From Acetobacteraceae bacterium (GTDB taxonomy: Bacteria > Pseudomonadota > Alphaproteobacteria > Acetobacterales > Acetobacteraceae), in the NCBI GenBank assembly GCA_019689515.1, contig JADGHI010000202.1, forward strand, positions 1-6,864: a stretch of 6,864 nt of DNA, read 5' to 3'. The notes beneath the pieces are model-generated. The model saw nothing but the letters and a program-made list of their open reading frames with translations, was not told the DNA's origin and searched no databases. The stretch's first letter is position 1, and every line of letters starts with the position of its first letter. Made by a program: the position numbers and the translations under genes. Of the stretch, positions 6,579 through 6,864 are shown piece after piece.

Positions 6579-6864
6579 TCAGGGGCCTGCCTTGCGCTGA
6601 CGGTCGCCGCTCGTGAAGTGCTGCCTTTGGCGGCTCCACTCAATCGGGATTGGCTCGATCATCGCCGGTAAATCTACGCTTGGTGCCTGCGATCCGTTCA
6701 GGATTGCCTCCACCACCTCGGGCGCCAGCAGCGTGAGGTTCAGCACCCGCCCGACATAGGCCCGATCGACACCCTCCGCGGCAGCGAGCTCGCGGATCGA
6801 GGCGTACCGCCCCTCCTCCAGCATGCGCCGCCACCGGAATGCCCGCGCCAGCGCCTTCACCAGC
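6579..6864 (-). CDS. Recombinase-associated helix-turn-helix protein, C-terminal part (cut by window edge)
   Basis: Partial gene: the reading frame stays open through the right edge, so the N-terminus lies outside the window. The first visible codons read L-V-K-A-L-A-R-A-F-R-W; the GTG at 6858-6860 is an internal valine rather than a convincing start. After RRMLEEGRYAS comes a helix-turn-helix, IRELAAAEGV-DRAYVGRVLNLT, then LLAPEVVEAILNG and a closing segment with PIPIEWSRQRQHF. This combination is familiar (from memory) from small proteins, or C-terminal extensions, encoded beside serine site-specific recombinases and DUF2924 genes in alphaproteobacteria. It probably binds DNA, and its exact job is unknown. 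Its TGA ends at 6579, only 9 bases before the proposed -35 box of the R-M operon on the same strand, so some readthrough into that operon is possible. It suggests that the R-M genes sit next to a recombinase module. Confidence 0.65.
   Translation of the reverse strand, partial: LVKALARAFRWRRMLEEGRYASIRELAAAEGVDRAYVGRVLNLTLLAPEVVEAILNGSQAPSVDLPAMIEPIPIEWSRQRQHFTSGDRQRKAGP

Noticed and set aside
1..6864. CRISPR arrays, tRNA or rRNA genes
   Set aside because: No regularly spaced repeat-spacer units, cloverleaf or rRNA-like sequence was seen on either strand.

Overview
GC-rich bacterial DNA that reads as a compact restriction-modification (R-M) or defence locus. The host looks proteobacterial, possibly alphaproteobacterial. 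That is inferred from overall GC-richness and from the small helix-turn-helix protein cut by the right edge, which resembles proteins found with site-specific recombinases in such genomes. It is not proven.

Layout, left to right: (1) positions 1-334 hold no convincing gene but contain several clean inverted repeats, plus two palindromes around the start of the next gene. (2) A plus-strand gene (335-1462) encodes a single-HKD phospholipase-D-fold nuclease with a C-terminal domain like the BfiI/NgoFVII restriction endonucleases. (3) Converging on it, with 27 bases between the stops, is a minus-strand operon read from right to left. It comprises a small ribbon-helix-helix (RHH) regulator (6512-6318), a gamma-class N6-adenine DNA methyltransferase (6321-4552) and a 1021-residue Eco57I-like type IIG enzyme with nuclease, methyltransferase and specificity regions in one chain (4555-1490). 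The three genes overlap by 4 bases each (ATGA, then GTGA), so they are probably translationally coupled. (4) At the right edge, on the same strand, is the C-terminal part of the recombinase-associated helix-turn-helix protein.

How it may work: the stand-alone methyltransferase and the methyltransferase half of the type IIG enzyme would mark host DNA. The PD-(D/E)XK head of the type IIG protein would cut unmodified DNA. The convergent PLD nuclease is either a second, metal-independent restriction activity that uses one of the two methyltransferases for self-protection, or an independent neighbour. The RHH protein is the likely autorepressor. Its presumed promoter (-35 TTGCGG, 17-base spacer, -10 TAGAGT) is overlaid by GGTGCA-type repeats at an exact 10-base period, a good candidate operator.

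Each enzyme belongs to a recognisable family. What is unusual is the combination: two nuclease chemistries, two adenine methyltransferases and an RHH regulator in place of the usual helix-turn-helix C protein, with no helicase or separate specificity subunit.
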